Shown: positions 27,341 through 36,068, counted from the first letter of the stretch. The stretch: DNA of 64,000 nucleotides from CAIUVD01 sp044338255 (GCA_044338255.1 JBIILZ010000002.1:23208-87207); one strand, 5' to 3'. The notes: generated from the sequence alone by a model not told the origin. Numbers and translations: made by a program.

Positions 27341-27968
27341 TCCGACCCTGGTCATCATCGCCAAGCCGCCGGTACTCGGTCTGGTGAAGTCACGTCTTGC
27401 CGCCGGCATCGGCGCGGAGGACGCACTCGCGGTCTATCGGCACTTGCTCGCCATCGTGGCGCGCACGGCCGCTGCCTGGACGGGTCCGGTGCTGCTGTCC
27501 GCCCAGCACCTCGACGGATGGCATGGCACCGGACTTGAACATCTGCCACGCCAGCTGCAGCCGCCTGTCGACCTCGGGGGTCGTATCGGCGCGGCCTTGC
27601 GTTGGGGTCTGACCCTGGCGCCGACAGCCGTGGCCATCGGCACCGATTGTCCAGGTCTGACGCCTGCGCACGTGCGCGACGTCGCTGCGGGCCTGGACGA
27701 TGCCCCGCTGGCGTTCGGTCCGGCAATGGATGGCGGTTATTGGGCGATTGGAGCCTCAGCGGGCGCCCCGCTCGATCTGGTGTGTGCCGCCGATCTGCCG
27801 TGGTCGACGCCCCGTCTGCTGGCGGTCACGCGTCAGCGCTTGCAAGGGGTTGGCCTGACGTGGCACGAAGGCCCGACGCTCGCGGATTGCGACGATCGAG
27901 CCGATCTGGAGGCCGCCATCGCCGAGGGTCTCCTGAAATGGCCAAGCACCGGGCTGTCAGCTCCGTAG
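27333..27968 (+). CDS. TIGR04282-type glycosyltransferase of arsenosugar loci (DUF2064)
   Basis: 211 residues. LVIIAKPPVLGLVKSRLAAG is the nucleotide-binding start of the CofC/DUF2064 nucleotidyl/glycosyltransferase-like fold. AIGTDCPGLTPAHVRDVAAG and FGPAMDGGYWAIG are the characteristic metal and substrate motifs of TIGR04282 proteins, which are named for recurring beside arsM and arsS. Exact chemistry is not established. The start overlaps the GT-C stop by 8 bp and the stop lies 10 bp before the DUF547 gene, so it is mid-operon. Confidence 0.85.
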   Translation: MTDPTLVIIAKPPVLGLVKSRLAAGIGAEDALAVYRHLLAIVARTAAAWTGPVLLSAQHLDGWHGTGLEHLPRQLQPPVDLGGRIGAALRWGLTLAPTAVAIGTDCPGLTPAHVRDVAAGLDDAPLAFGPAMDGGYWAIGASAGAPLDLVCAADLPWSTPRLLAVTRQRLQGVGLTWHEGPTLADCDDRADLEAAIAEGLLKWPSTGLSAP

Positions 27969-27978
27969 AGCGTTGACC

Positions 27979-28881
27979 ATGCTACGCATCACCAAATTCC
28001 TACGCCGTGCCACGCTCGCTTCCTGGATGGTGCTCGGCATATCCGCGTTGCCGGCGGTCGAGGCCATTCCGACCCCCGCCTCCGCGGCTGCCATTGCCGC
28101 CCCCGCCCTCGATGCCGCCCCCGCCCTCGATGCCGCCCCCGCCCTCGATGCCGCCCCCGCCCTCGATGCCGCCCCCGCCCTCGATGCCGACCACGCCATC
28201 TGGGGCGCGGTGCTGGCCCAGATCGTGCGCCCCGATGGCGTCGACTACGCCGCGGTCCAGCGGTTGCAGCCCGAACTCGATCGCTACCGCTTCCAGCTCG
28301 CCCATGCGGTCGAGCCCACCGCAACCGCCGAACGGCTGGCCTTCTTCATCAATGCCTACAACGCGCTGACGGTGCAGCTGGTCGCCAGCAAGCTCCCGGC
28401 CGATCAGAAGACCTGGCCCGATTGGAGCATCACGCTCATCGGGCCGCCGGCCGGTAATGCCTGGAAGGGCTACAGCTTCGTGGTCGCTGGCGTCCCGCGC
28501 ACTCTCGATGCGATCGAGAACGCCGTCCTGCGCCCGCTGGGCGAGCCGCGGATCCACTTCGCGATCAATTGCGCCTCGCGCTCGTGTCCGACCCTGTCCG
28601 CGCAGGCGTACCGCGCCGCGACCCTCACCGCCCAGCTCGCCAACGCCACCGCCGCCTTCGCCCACGACCCCACCCAGCTCCGCCTGGCCGATGGCCATCT
28701 GCGCGTCAATCCCATCCTCGACTGGTTCGCGGCGGATTTCGCCGCCGCCGGCGGGGTGCGGAAATTCCTGCTCTCCGAGGTCACCGAACCCGGCCCGCTG
28801 GCAACCCAGCTTGCGGGTGCCGACCCCTTGCAATTCTTCATCTACGACTGGCGCCTCAATCTCGCCCACGCACTTCCCTGA
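27979..28881 (+). CDS. Exported DUF547 protein with PALDAA repeats
   Basis: 300 residues from ATG 27979 (a TTG two codons upstream is possible). A signal peptide (about 1-38) is followed by five PALDAA hexapeptides and then a complete DUF547 domain: LAFFINAYNALTVQLV, GYSFVVAGVPRTLDAIENAV, PRIHFAINCASRSCPTLSAQ, RVNPILDWFAADFAA. The conserved Asn/His/Cys set (FINAYN, HFAINCASRSCP) suggests a papain-like or transglutaminase-like catalytic site, though no activity is established. DUF547 genes recur near arsM/arsS in other bacteria as far as I recall, so a role in the same pathway is plausible. The stop codon begins a 12-bp tandem repeat. Confidence 0.85.
   Translation: MLRITKFLRRATLASWMVLGISALPAVEAIPTPASAAAIAAPALDAAPALDAAPALDAAPALDAAPALDADHAIWGAVLAQIVRPDGVDYAAVQRLQPELDRYRFQLAHAVEPTATAERLAFFINAYNALTVQLVASKLPADQKTWPDWSITLIGPPAGNAWKGYSFVVAGVPRTLDAIENAVLRPLGEPRIHFAINCASRSCPTLSAQAYRAATLTAQLANATAAFAHDPTQLRLADGHLRVNPILDWFAADFAAAGGVRKFLLSEVTEPGPLATQLAGADPLQFFIYDWRLNLAHALP
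28099..28188. repeat. Five 18-bp repeats encoding PALDAA
   Basis: GCCCCCGCCCTCGATGCC is repeated five times without interruption, between the signal peptide and the DUF547 domain. The frame is kept, so copy number would only change linker length. Confidence 0.9.
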
Positions 28882-28930
28882 ACAATTCCTTGAACAATTC
28901 CTTGAGCAATTCCTTGAACAATTCCTTGAG
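28879..28930. repeat. 12-bp tandem repeat iterating an in-frame stop codon
   Basis: TGAACAATTCCT (28879, 28891, 28915) and variant TGAGCAATTCCT (28903), with a final partial TGAGCAGCCCC at 28927, start exactly at the DUF547 stop. With a 12-bp period the gene is followed by five in-frame TGA codons. The array ends 8 bases before the next ATG (28938) and so also sets the intergenic spacing. Confidence 0.9.
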
Positions 28931-28937
28931 CAGCCCC

Positions 28938-31157
28938 ATGAGCACCAGTGTCCTGCCCGCTAATCCGCTGCTGCGTTTCGCCAACTGGCTGCATCTGCAG
29001 TGGCCGGCGGGCATCCCCGAACGGTTGCCGGTGGTGGCGGCGGATGCGGGCACCACCGTGCCAGGCTTGCTGATCGTCGGGGATCTCACCGGCGTCCCAT
29101 TGCTGAAGTTCGCACTCGATACCGGCGCCAAGGCGGCGCAACGCTGCATCCGCGAGCTCGGAACGCCAGGTGCCGACCACGCAATTTTCGATGTCGTGAT
29201 CATCGGCGGGGGCGTGGCGGGAATGGCGGCGGCGCTCGAACTGGCCGGCAGCAGCCTGCGGTTCTGCATCCTCGAATCCAATCAGCGACTGGCCACCATC
29301 GCCAATTTTCCGTTCGGAAAACCCATCTTCACCTACCCCAGCGCGATGGTGCCCACCGGTCGGCTCCAGGTAGGTGCGGGGGTCAAAGAGGAGCTGCTGG
29401 CGGAACTCGAAAGCCAGTTTTCCGGCCGCGATCTGCCGTTGCAGCAGGTCAACGCCACCCATGTCGAGAAGCGCGGCGACCATCTCGCGGTGATGCTGGC
29501 CGAGGGCCAGCCGCTGCTGGCCCGCCGGGTCATCGTCGCCATCGGCCGCAGTGGGAATTTCCGCAAGCTCGGCGTGCCGGGCGAAGACCTGCCGCAGGTG
29601 GTGAACCGGCTGCACGATCCCAAGCATTACACCGGCCAGGCCGTGACCGTGGTCGGGGGTGGCGACAGCGCCTGCGAGGCCGCCATCGCCTGTGCCGCCG
29701 CCGGGGCGCGGGTGACGTTGGTGCATCGCGGGGCGGATTTGGCCAAGGCCAAGGCGGAAAACGCCAAGCAGGTCATGGCGCTCGCGACGCAGGGCACGCT
29801 CCAGGTGCGTTTCGGAGCCAAGTTGACCGGGATCACCGCCACCGCCACCATGCTGGCCAACGGCGAATCCTTCGCCTCTGACGGAGTCCTGGCGCTGATC
29901 GGGCGCGAGGCCCCGTTGGACTTCTTCCGCCGTTCCGGGGTGCCCATACGCGGCGAACGTTCGTATCCGGTGCTCCTCGGTCTGGCGATCTTCTTCGTCG
30001 CCATCACCCTGCTCTACACTATGAAGGCCTTCGGGTTGTTCGCCCAGGCCACCTGGAATCCGGCGCAGCTCGCGCACCAGCATCTGTTGTCGTTGCAGGC
30101 AGCAGGGGCCGCCAAGGGTTTCTGGTACACCATCACGGCCTCGGCCAGCAATGGCATCGGCTTCTTCATCTCCGTCCTCTACTGCACCGCGGTGGTCTCC
30201 TTCGGCATCGACCGGATGCGGCGGCGGCGCACGCCGTATGTGCGCCTACAGACGCTGTGCCTGATGGCGGTGCAGTGCATCCCGCTCTTCCTCCTGCCGG
30301 AGGTGGTGCTGCCGTGGCTGGGGCATCTCGGGGCGTGGGACGGCGGCTGGCTCAAGAGCGTCGCTGACAGTCTGTTCCCGGCGGTGGATTACGACGCCAA
30401 TGGCCGCGAATACTGGCGTGCGTATGGCTTCCTGCTCGCGTGGCCGCTGTTCGTGTGGAATGTCTTCACCAGCCAGCCGCTGACCGGCTGGCTGATCATC
30501 AGTCTGGTGCAGACCTTCGCCATCATCCCGCTGATCGTGTGGCGATGGGGCAAGGGCGCCTATTGCGGCTGGTTGTGTTCGTGCGGGGCGCTGGCCGAGA
30601 CCATGGGTGATCGCCATCGCACCAAGATGCCGCACGGGCCGCTCAGCAACCGCTTCAACTTCATCGGCCAGATCGTGCTCGCGGTGGCCTTGATGATGCT
30701 GGCGCTGCGGGTGCTGGCGTGGGTCACCGGCTGGGGCTGGGCCACCAACGCCGGCCAGCAGGCACTCGTCCACGGCTGGAAGCCGGTGGTCGATTTCTTC
30801 CTCGCCGGGGCCCTGGGCACCGGGCTGTATTTCGCCTGGTCGGGCCGGGTGTGGTGCCGTTTCGCCTGCCCGTTGGCAGCCCTGATGCATATCTATGCCC
30901 GATTCAGCCGCTTTCGCATTCTGGTCGACAGCAAGAAATGCATCTCCTGCAATGCTTGCACCACAACCTGCCATCAGGGCATCGACATCATGCAGTTCGC
31001 CAATCGCGGATTGCATATGGAGGATCCGCAGTGCGTCCGCTGCTCGGCCTGCGTGCAAGCCTGTCCGACCGATGTGCTGTCGTTCGGGCGGGTCGATGGC
31101 AAGGGCGAGATCAGCGGTCGCGATGCGATCTCGGCGCGGGTAGCGGAATCAACCTGA
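28938..31157 (+). CDS. FAD/NAD oxidoreductase fused to a membrane polyferredoxin
   Basis: 739 residues from ATG 28938. Residues about 84-335 are a thioredoxin-reductase-like flavoprotein with two dinucleotide motifs (VVIIGGGVAGMAAALELAG, VTVVGGGDSACEAAIA). Several membrane helices follow from about 340 to 660. The membrane part has NapH/NosR-like motifs GAYCGWLCSCGALAETM and VWCRFACPLAALMHIYARF. Two ferredoxin-type clusters end the protein: CISCNACTTTCHQG and CVRCSACVQACP. It could pass electrons from NAD(P)H through flavin and iron-sulfur centres across or into the membrane. As the last gene of the arsS operon it may supply electrons to ArsS or reduce an arsenical. Confidence 0.85.
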   Translation: MSTSVLPANPLLRFANWLHLQWPAGIPERLPVVAADAGTTVPGLLIVGDLTGVPLLKFALDTGAKAAQRCIRELGTPGADHAIFDVVIIGGGVAGMAAALELAGSSLRFCILESNQRLATIANFPFGKPIFTYPSAMVPTGRLQVGAGVKEELLAELESQFSGRDLPLQQVNATHVEKRGDHLAVMLAEGQPLLARRVIVAIGRSGNFRKLGVPGEDLPQVVNRLHDPKHYTGQAVTVVGGGDSACEAAIACAAAGARVTLVHRGADLAKAKAENAKQVMALATQGTLQVRFGAKLTGITATATMLANGESFASDGVLALIGREAPLDFFRRSGVPIRGERSYPVLLGLAIFFVAITLLYTMKAFGLFAQATWNPAQLAHQHLLSLQAAGAAKGFWYTITASASNGIGFFISVLYCTAVVSFGIDRMRRRRTPYVRLQTLCLMAVQCIPLFLLPEVVLPWLGHLGAWDGGWLKSVADSLFPAVDYDANGREYWRAYGFLLAWPLFVWNVFTSQPLTGWLIISLVQTFAIIPLIVWRWGKGAYCGWLCSCGALAETMGDRHRTKMPHGPLSNRFNFIGQIVLAVALMMLALRVLAWVTGWGWATNAGQQALVHGWKPVVDFFLAGALGTGLYFAWSGRVWCRFACPLAALMHIYARFSRFRILVDSKKCISCNACTTTCHQGIDIMQFANRGLHMEDPQCVRCSACVQACPTDVLSFGRVDGKGEISGRDAISARVAEST

Positions 31158-31180
31158 ACCTGGCGAATTCGCCGCCGGGT

Positions 31181-32038
31181 TCAGACCCGGCAGCTGACCG
31201 TCGCCCCGAGATAGCGCGCCAACAGGGGTTCGCTCGCGTGCTCAGGGCACAGTACCTCCGCCGGGGCGCCGCAGGCCCGCAGGGCTCCACCGGTTGCTGC
31301 TGGTCCTGATCCCGGCCACAGCAAAGCCACCTGATCCGCCAGGCGTCGGGCCTGGGCCAGATCGTGGGTCACCAGGACGATGGTGTAGAAGCCGCGCATG
31401 CCGGCGATGAGCTCCTCGATGATCCCGGCCGACAGCGGATCGAGGGCGCTGCAGGGCTCATCCATGAGCAGAACTTCGGGCTCCAGCACCAAGGTCCGCG
31501 CCAGGCACAGCCGCTGCTGCTGGCCGCCCGAAAGCGTGGTTGCGGATTGCGCCAGCCGGTCGCTGACTTCCTGCCACAGACCCACCGAGCGCAGCGCGCG
31601 CTCACTGCGATCGGCGCGCTCCTGCCGGTTGCGGCAGCCGTGCTCACGCAAGGGGATGTCGAGATTGGCGGCGATCGACAGGGGAAACGGCGTCGGGCGC
31701 TGGAAGATCATCCCGATGCGCCGCCGCAGGGCGATGAGATCGGTCTGCGGTGCGCGGAGGTCGCGCCCTTGCCACCAAATCCGACCCTCGACCCGCGCCG
31801 CGGGCTCCACCGCATCCAGGCGATTGAGGCACGACAGCAGGCTGGATTTGCCGCATCCGGAAGGACCCACCAGGGCGGTAATGCGGCAGGCCCGCACGCG
31901 CAGATCGATGTGGCGGAAAGCCCAGGTGCGGCCGTATGCCAACCCGAGTCCTTCCACCTGCAGATCGCCACAGGGGCCATCAGGTGAGGCGCAGGTCGCC
32001 CCTAACAGCAGCGGGTCCGCACACGAGGTAGTGATCAT
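31181..32038 (-). CDS. pstB: Phosphate ABC transporter ATP-binding protein
   Basis: 285 residues from ATG 32038, which overlaps the pstA stop as ATGA. Walker A is GPSGCGKSSLLSCLNRLD, the signature is TLSGGQQQRLCLARTL, Walker B is EVLLMDEPCSALDP and the H-loop is VLVTHDLAQARR. NRLD after Walker A and the GMIFQRPTPFPLSIAANL Q-loop are typical PstB features. It energises high-affinity phosphate import. Order pstS-pstC-pstA-pstB on the minus strand is canonical; phoU is not in the window. It converges on the arsS operon 23 bp away. A damaged copy of its middle part lies at about 37620-37786. Confidence 0.93.
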   Translation of the reverse strand: MITTSCADPLLLGATCASPDGPCGDLQVEGLGLAYGRTWAFRHIDLRVRACRITALVGPSGCGKSSLLSCLNRLDAVEPAARVEGRIWWQGRDLRAPQTDLIALRRRIGMIFQRPTPFPLSIAANLDIPLREHGCRNRQERADRSERALRSVGLWQEVSDRLAQSATTLSGGQQQRLCLARTLVLEPEVLLMDEPCSALDPLSAGIIEELIAGMRGFYTIVLVTHDLAQARRLADQVALLWPGSGPAATGGALRACGAPAEVLCPEHASEPLLARYLGATVSCRV

Positions 32039-32871
32039 TGGACGACCTTCCGATGAGCTTGTAACAGGGCGCTGCTGGCCACTTGGATGCCGATGAGGCA
32101 CAGGATGAGGATGAGGGCGCTGGCGGCGGCCGACGGATCGCCACCTGCCACGTTCATCGCCAGTTCATAGATGTGCACGGCGATGGTGCGTCCGGGATTT
32201 TCCAGGCCGCTCGGCATGCGGTCTGAACCGCCGGAGGTGAATACCAGGGCGGCGGTCTCGGCCAGGGCCCGGCCCGTGCCTAATCCACACGCTGCCAGCA
32301 GACCTGGCATGGCCTGCGGGAGTATGAGTCGCGTCAGCGTGGTCGTGCGTGACAGCCCGAGGGCCGCTGCTTGGGCGATGAGGGCTGACGGGACTGCGCG
32401 CAGGGCGGTATCCGCGACCCGGATCACCAACGGCAGGATCATGCAGGCCAGAGTCAGGCCGCCGCACGCGATCGAGAACCCGAGCCCGAGCAGGTCACCG
32501 AAGAACAGCATGCCGAACATCCCCAGTACGATCGAGGGCAGACCCGACAGCAGATCCAGGCTGCTGTGCACCCAGCGGGTCCAGGCCCGCCGCGAACTGG
32601 AAAGGGCGATCGCCGCACCCAGGGCCACGGGCAGGACGAGCGCCCAGCACACCACCAGCGTGAGACCGGTGGCGACCAGGATGCTGGAGATGCCGCCGGC
32701 TCGGCCCGCACGACGCGGCAGCTCGCTGAATAGTCCCCAGCTCAGGCGCGGCCAGGCGGCGAGCAGCAGGTCGGCGATCAGCCAGCCGGCCGCCCCGAGC
32801 AGGGTCAGTACCGCCACTGCCGCCAAGGCATCGAGCGTGCGATCTCGCCAGGGTCGGGAGCGTTCAGACAT
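32035..32871 (-). CDS. pstA: Phosphate ABC transporter permease PstA
   Basis: 278 residues from ATG 32871 (a start at 32889 is possible). Six hydrophobic segments surround the permease coupling motif SALIAQAAALGLSRTTTLTRL (positions about 165-185), then GRALAETAALVFTSGG, which is PstA-like (ETAxLLxT). The N-terminal LGAAIALSSSRRAWTRWVHS and LLSGLPSIVLGMFGMLFFG also fit. It overlaps pstC by 8 bp and pstB by 4 bp, so translation is coupled. It forms the inner-membrane channel with PstC. Confidence 0.93.
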   Translation of the reverse strand: MSERSRPWRDRTLDALAAVAVLTLLGAAGWLIADLLLAAWPRLSWGLFSELPRRAGRAGGISSILVATGLTLVVCWALVLPVALGAAIALSSSRRAWTRWVHSSLDLLSGLPSIVLGMFGMLFFGDLLGLGFSIACGGLTLACMILPLVIRVADTALRAVPSALIAQAAALGLSRTTTLTRLILPQAMPGLLAACGLGTGRALAETAALVFTSGGSDRMPSGLENPGRTIAVHIYELAMNVAGGDPSAAASALILILCLIGIQVASSALLQAHRKVVQ

Positions 32872-33751
32872 GGGTCGGCTGCTTCGCACCCGGGGTCGAC
32901 CGCTCTGCGCTCAAGGTTGGCAAACAGCGCAGGGCGAGCAGCACGCCGGCCACCAGCAGCATCGCCACCAGGCCGAGAGTGAACAAGGCGCTGCGATGCG
33001 TGCCGGTAGCATAGGCCATCTCCAGCGCGACGCCCCCGGTCAGTGTGCGTATGGGATCGAAGATGCTGTGCGGAACGGCGACGATGTTGCCGGCGACCAT
33101 CACCACCGCCATCGTCTCACCGATGGCACGGGTGAATGCGAGCACGGTGCCGTTGGCGGCTCCGTGCCGCAGGGCCGGCAGCCCGGCCACGCGCAAGCAG
33201 CCCCAGGAGGATAAGCCCAGGCTCTGCGCCGCGCGCCGGTGTTCAGCCGGCACCGAGCGCAGCGCGGCATCCGTCACCAGCAGGATGAGCGGGGCGACCA
33301 TCAACGCGAGTACGAGACCCGCCGCCAACAGGCCGAGGCCCGGCGCGTGCAGGTGGCCGATAACCGGGACCAGTGCGGTGAGCCCCCACAGGCCGACGAC
33401 CACCGAGGGCAAGCCGGCGATGATGATGGCGATCAAACGGACCGTGCTGGCCAGTGAAGATGGCAGCAGCCAGCCGCTGGCGATGCCGCCGAATACGCCA
33501 AGCGGCACCGCCACTAGCAGCGCCACGGCGGTTACCGCGAGACTACCCGCGATCATCCCCCAGGCGCCGACCCGACCATCCGCCGGCACCCAGGTGGCAT
33601 CGGCGAGGAAGCCGGTCACGCCATAGGCCGCCAGTCCGGGCAGGGCACCGACGCTGATGACCCACACGACCGCGAAGAAGATAGCGCCGGCGACCACCGC
33701 CGCCGACCCGCTGGCGATGGCCAGCAACCGATCAGCGTTGCGGCGAGACAA
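32864..33751 (-). CDS. pstC: Phosphate ABC transporter permease PstC
   Basis: 295 residues starting at TTG 33751, inside the 3' end of pstS (20-bp overlap). It has six membrane helices, LIAIIIAGLPSVVVGLWGLTAL, the coupling motif PAEHRRAAQSLGLSSWGCLR (with TDAALRSV before it) and AFTRAIGETMAVVMVAGN, which is the PstC-type AIGETMAV motif. The Ile-Pro-rich loop before helix 3 is short. It pairs with PstA. Confidence 0.93.
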   Translation of the reverse strand: MSRRNADRLLAIASGSAAVVAGAIFFAVVWVISVGALPGLAAYGVTGFLADATWVPADGRVGAWGMIAGSLAVTAVALLVAVPLGVFGGIASGWLLPSSLASTVRLIAIIIAGLPSVVVGLWGLTALVPVIGHLHAPGLGLLAAGLVLALMVAPLILLVTDAALRSVPAEHRRAAQSLGLSSWGCLRVAGLPALRHGAANGTVLAFTRAIGETMAVVMVAGNIVAVPHSIFDPIRTLTGGVALEMAYATGTHRSALFTLGLVAMLLVAGVLLALRCLPTLSAERSTPGAKQPTHV

Positions 33752-34547
33752 AGGCCAGATCCGTGATCAGCGCCTCGACGGCCGTCGAGCGGGCGAGTTC
33801 GATCAGACCGGCGACGGAGCCGGTGGGCGCGCTGGTGACGACCAGATTCAGCGGGCGGGTCAGCGGCCAAGTGCCATCACGGACGGTCTCGAAGCTCGGG
33901 ACATGACCGTCGAGCGTCAGGAGCTTGATCGCGACGCCCGCATTGATGTCGGTCTGCGCCGCCCCGATCGAAAGATAGGCGATCGCCCCGGGGGTGACCG
34001 CCACGGTCTTAATGCCCTGGGCATTATCGGCGATCACCACCGCGGCTTTGATCGCCGCCGTCTTGATCTCGAAATGATGGAGGAACAGCTCCAAGGTGGA
34101 GTGGGCCTCCGATTTGTTGACCACCACGATCGGCAGGTCGGCGCCACCGACCTCGTGCCAGTTGGTGACTTTTCCGGTGTAGATGTCGATCACCTGGGCC
34201 CGGGTCAGCCTGGCCACCTGATTGTCGCGGTGCGCGATGCAGGCGACGCCATCGAGCGCGATGGTGTAGGCGGTGAGATCGGATTCATCCGCCTTCAACT
34301 TCCGTGACACCATGCCGATGGTGCTGCGGCCGGCGCGGACGTCGGCCACGCCGCGCGTACTGCCACCCGTCTGCACGTCGATGCGCACGTCCGGGTGGCG
34401 GGCTTCATACACGCGTGCGATCTCGCTTACCAAGGGGGCCACCGTGCTCGAACCGGTCAAGGTCAGGGCGGTGTCACTGGCGGCCAGGCGCGTCACCGAC
34501 GCGGCGAGGAGCAGGATAAATGAAGTGACATGTAAAAGAGTAGTCAT
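33732..34547 (-). CDS. pstS: Periplasmic phosphate-binding protein PstS
   Basis: 271 residues. Residues 1-23 form a signal peptide (ending RLAAS). The mature start TALTLTGSSTVAPLVSEIAR holds the TGSST(V) phosphate-binding motif, and VQTGGSTRGVADVRAGRSTI the second ligand loop. IALDGVACIAHRDN and LTRAQVIDIYTGKVTNWHEV are PstS signatures. It captures phosphate in the periplasm for PstCAB. Proteins of this type discriminate against arsenate to differing degrees; sequence alone does not say which applies here. Upstream is a 268-bp region shared with the divergent gene at 34816. Confidence 0.93.
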   Translation of the reverse strand: MTTLLHVTSFILLLAASVTRLAASDTALTLTGSSTVAPLVSEIARVYEARHPDVRIDVQTGGSTRGVADVRAGRSTIGMVSRKLKADESDLTAYTIALDGVACIAHRDNQVARLTRAQVIDIYTGKVTNWHEVGGADLPIVVVNKSEAHSTLELFLHHFEIKTAAIKAAVVIADNAQGIKTVAVTPGAIAYLSIGAAQTDINAGVAIKLLTLDGHVPSFETVRDGTWPLTRPLNLVVTSAPTGSVAGLIELARSTAVEALITDLAFVSPQR

Positions 34548-34815
34548 TGGGTGTGCAATTCCGATGCGAGGTCAACGTGGGCAGGAATCGAGTCGCATTC
34601 TGCAGCTCGAGCCACGTTCAAGCCACTGTACGAGAGAATAAATAATCTGTTTGTCTGAAAAAAAAAACATCCAATCGGGTGAGCCTTGGTCACTGAGACT
34701 TTACGCAGTTTGCGCCAAGGGACGGCGAAGAACTGCCAAACAGTCTTCGCGATGGAGCGTACGGCGTGAACCGGATCTGTGCTCTCGCAGATCATAACCC
34801 CAGGAACTGCGCTTC
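34548..34815. promoter_or_regulatory. Divergent pstS / secreted-protein intergenic region
   Basis: 268 bp, more AT-rich than its surroundings, with an AATAAATAATCTG stretch and a run of eleven A at about 34658-34668. A hairpin CGAAGA(A)CTG-CCAAA-CAGTCTTCG lies at 34727-34750. It must hold promoters for leftward pstSCAB and rightward 34816. I could not find a convincing PHO box. Confidence 0.45.
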
Positions 34816-35184
34816 ATGCGACGACTCCTTACCCCACAAATCCTTCTTCATTCCGCGTTGGTGGTGGCTGCATTGGCCATCACACCGGGCATGGCATATG
34901 CGAGCGGCTCTTATGCCGGCGGTCCGCCGCCTATTCCCAAGCCGCAGCCGACGGTGCATGGTGAGATGTATGAGCTCGGACAGATGATCTACATGGAAAA
35001 AGTCGATCTGCCCGCGGCCGACAGCACGCAGGCGCAGGTCCAGACGCCGTCATTGACGCAACTTCAGAAGAGCTTGGCTAATGCCGGCGTGAAAAAGGAT
35101 CTGGTGAGCCTTTCCGGCCGCCTGACCCCGGCGCAGCTCAAAGCTTTGGAATCATATGTCCACACCCGGTACATGGGGAAATGA
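34816..35184 (+). CDS. Small secreted protein of unknown function
   Basis: 122 residues with a signal peptide (about 1-30, ending MAYASG). The mature part reads GEMYELGQMIYMEKVDLPAA, then TPSLTQLQKSLANAGVKKDL and LSGRLTPAQLKALESYVHTR. The helical pattern LSGRLxxxQLxALExYVxxRY recalls the last helix of small cytochrome c domains, but there is no CXXCH, so it is not a haem protein. The stop overlaps the start of the barrel gene as ATGA, so the two form a translationally coupled pair. Role unknown; perhaps a periplasmic partner of the barrel. Confidence 0.65.
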   Translation: MRRLLTPQILLHSALVVAALAITPGMAYASGSYAGGPPPIPKPQPTVHGEMYELGQMIYMEKVDLPAADSTQAQVQTPSLTQLQKSLANAGVKKDLVSLSGRLTPAQLKALESYVHTRYMGK

Positions 35185-36068
35185 ACGTGCACACTTCTCT
35201 ATCCTGTGTTTCCCTGTGCCTGTCTGCTCTGGCGTTGCCATCATTGGCGATAGCGGCAGATTCCGCCTATGTGCCCAGGGTCGGGGGCGTTGATACGTCC
35301 CTGACAATTTCCCGTTCGTCGTACGATAATTTTTATCTCGGTGACGTCAAAGTATCGAATCAAGATGCCTTTGGATCTAACGAAAAGGTCTATCAAGGCA
35401 CCGCTTCGTTGGCCGTGCGGTACGGCGTTAATGCGCGTACCGCTCTCGATGTGACCGTCGGCTACACCTCGGTCGATTTCAAGCCGCTCGACATCAAGGA
35501 GAAAGGCCTTGATGATACACGATTGGGAGTCACCACCGTCCTGGCGGACGAATTCGACGACGCACTCGCAAAATACAATTTACCGACGGTTTCCATGCGC
35601 ATCGGCGTGATCATCAAGGGTACGTACAACACCGGTGAAAGCGTGGCCGGACCCACAGCCCCTGGTCTCGGTGCCAATGGCGCGGAAGCGTCGTTGCTAT
35701 TCGGAAAATATTTCGCGAGCATCGGCTTCGGCTTGACCGCCTCGGCGGGATTCAGGTATTATGCGGAAGAAGTACCAGGGCGCTTACTGTGGTCGGCTGG
35801 TGCCTATCAGGTTATTGCCGACCAGGTGGTTGTCAGTGGCCAGGTACAGGCGTCTCGCTCGGGGACTGGTCCTGATATCGGCGGCCCCGGTTTCACCGGT
35901 GATTTCCGCGCTGTCCGCGAAGAGAAGGCCGAAAGTGAAATAGCCGTCGCCTATACCGGTATCGCCGATTCGCAGTTTGGCATCTTCGGTGCCAAGACGC
36001 TCGCCTCGGGTAATCGCAATGTGGGTGATGCCACGACCTACGGGCTGTTCCTGGGACACCAGTTCTGA
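35181..36068 (+). CDS. Outer-membrane beta-barrel protein
   Basis: 295 residues with a signal peptide (about 1-26, ending LAIAAD). The mature sequence is built of alternating amphipathic strands (LAVRYGVNARTALDVTVGY, SIGFGLTASAGFRYYAEE) and ends GLFLGHQF with a terminal Phe, as expected for outer-membrane barrels recognised by BamA. It resembles small transporter-like barrels of about 12 strands, but no specific family is certain. It is coupled to the secreted protein upstream and followed by the second GT-C gene. Being beside pst genes it could be a solute channel; this is inference only. Confidence 0.65.
   Translation: MNVHTSLSCVSLCLSALALPSLAIAADSAYVPRVGGVDTSLTISRSSYDNFYLGDVKVSNQDAFGSNEKVYQGTASLAVRYGVNARTALDVTVGYTSVDFKPLDIKEKGLDDTRLGVTTVLADEFDDALAKYNLPTVSMRIGVIIKGTYNTGESVAGPTAPGLGANGAEASLLFGKYFASIGFGLTASAGFRYYAEEVPGRLLWSAGAYQVIADQVVVSGQVQASRSGTGPDIGGPGFTGDFRAVREEKAESEIAVAYTGIADSQFGIFGAKTLASGNRNVGDATTYGLFLGHQF

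Noticed and set aside
28457..28963. Open frame ending in repeated EQFLEQFL
   Set aside because: It is a different reading frame of the DUF547 gene plus the 12-bp array.
34548..34815. PHO box upstream of pstS
   Set aside because: AT-rich direct-repeat candidates such as CAGACAAACAGAT do not match the two 7-bp PHO repeats well enough to call.
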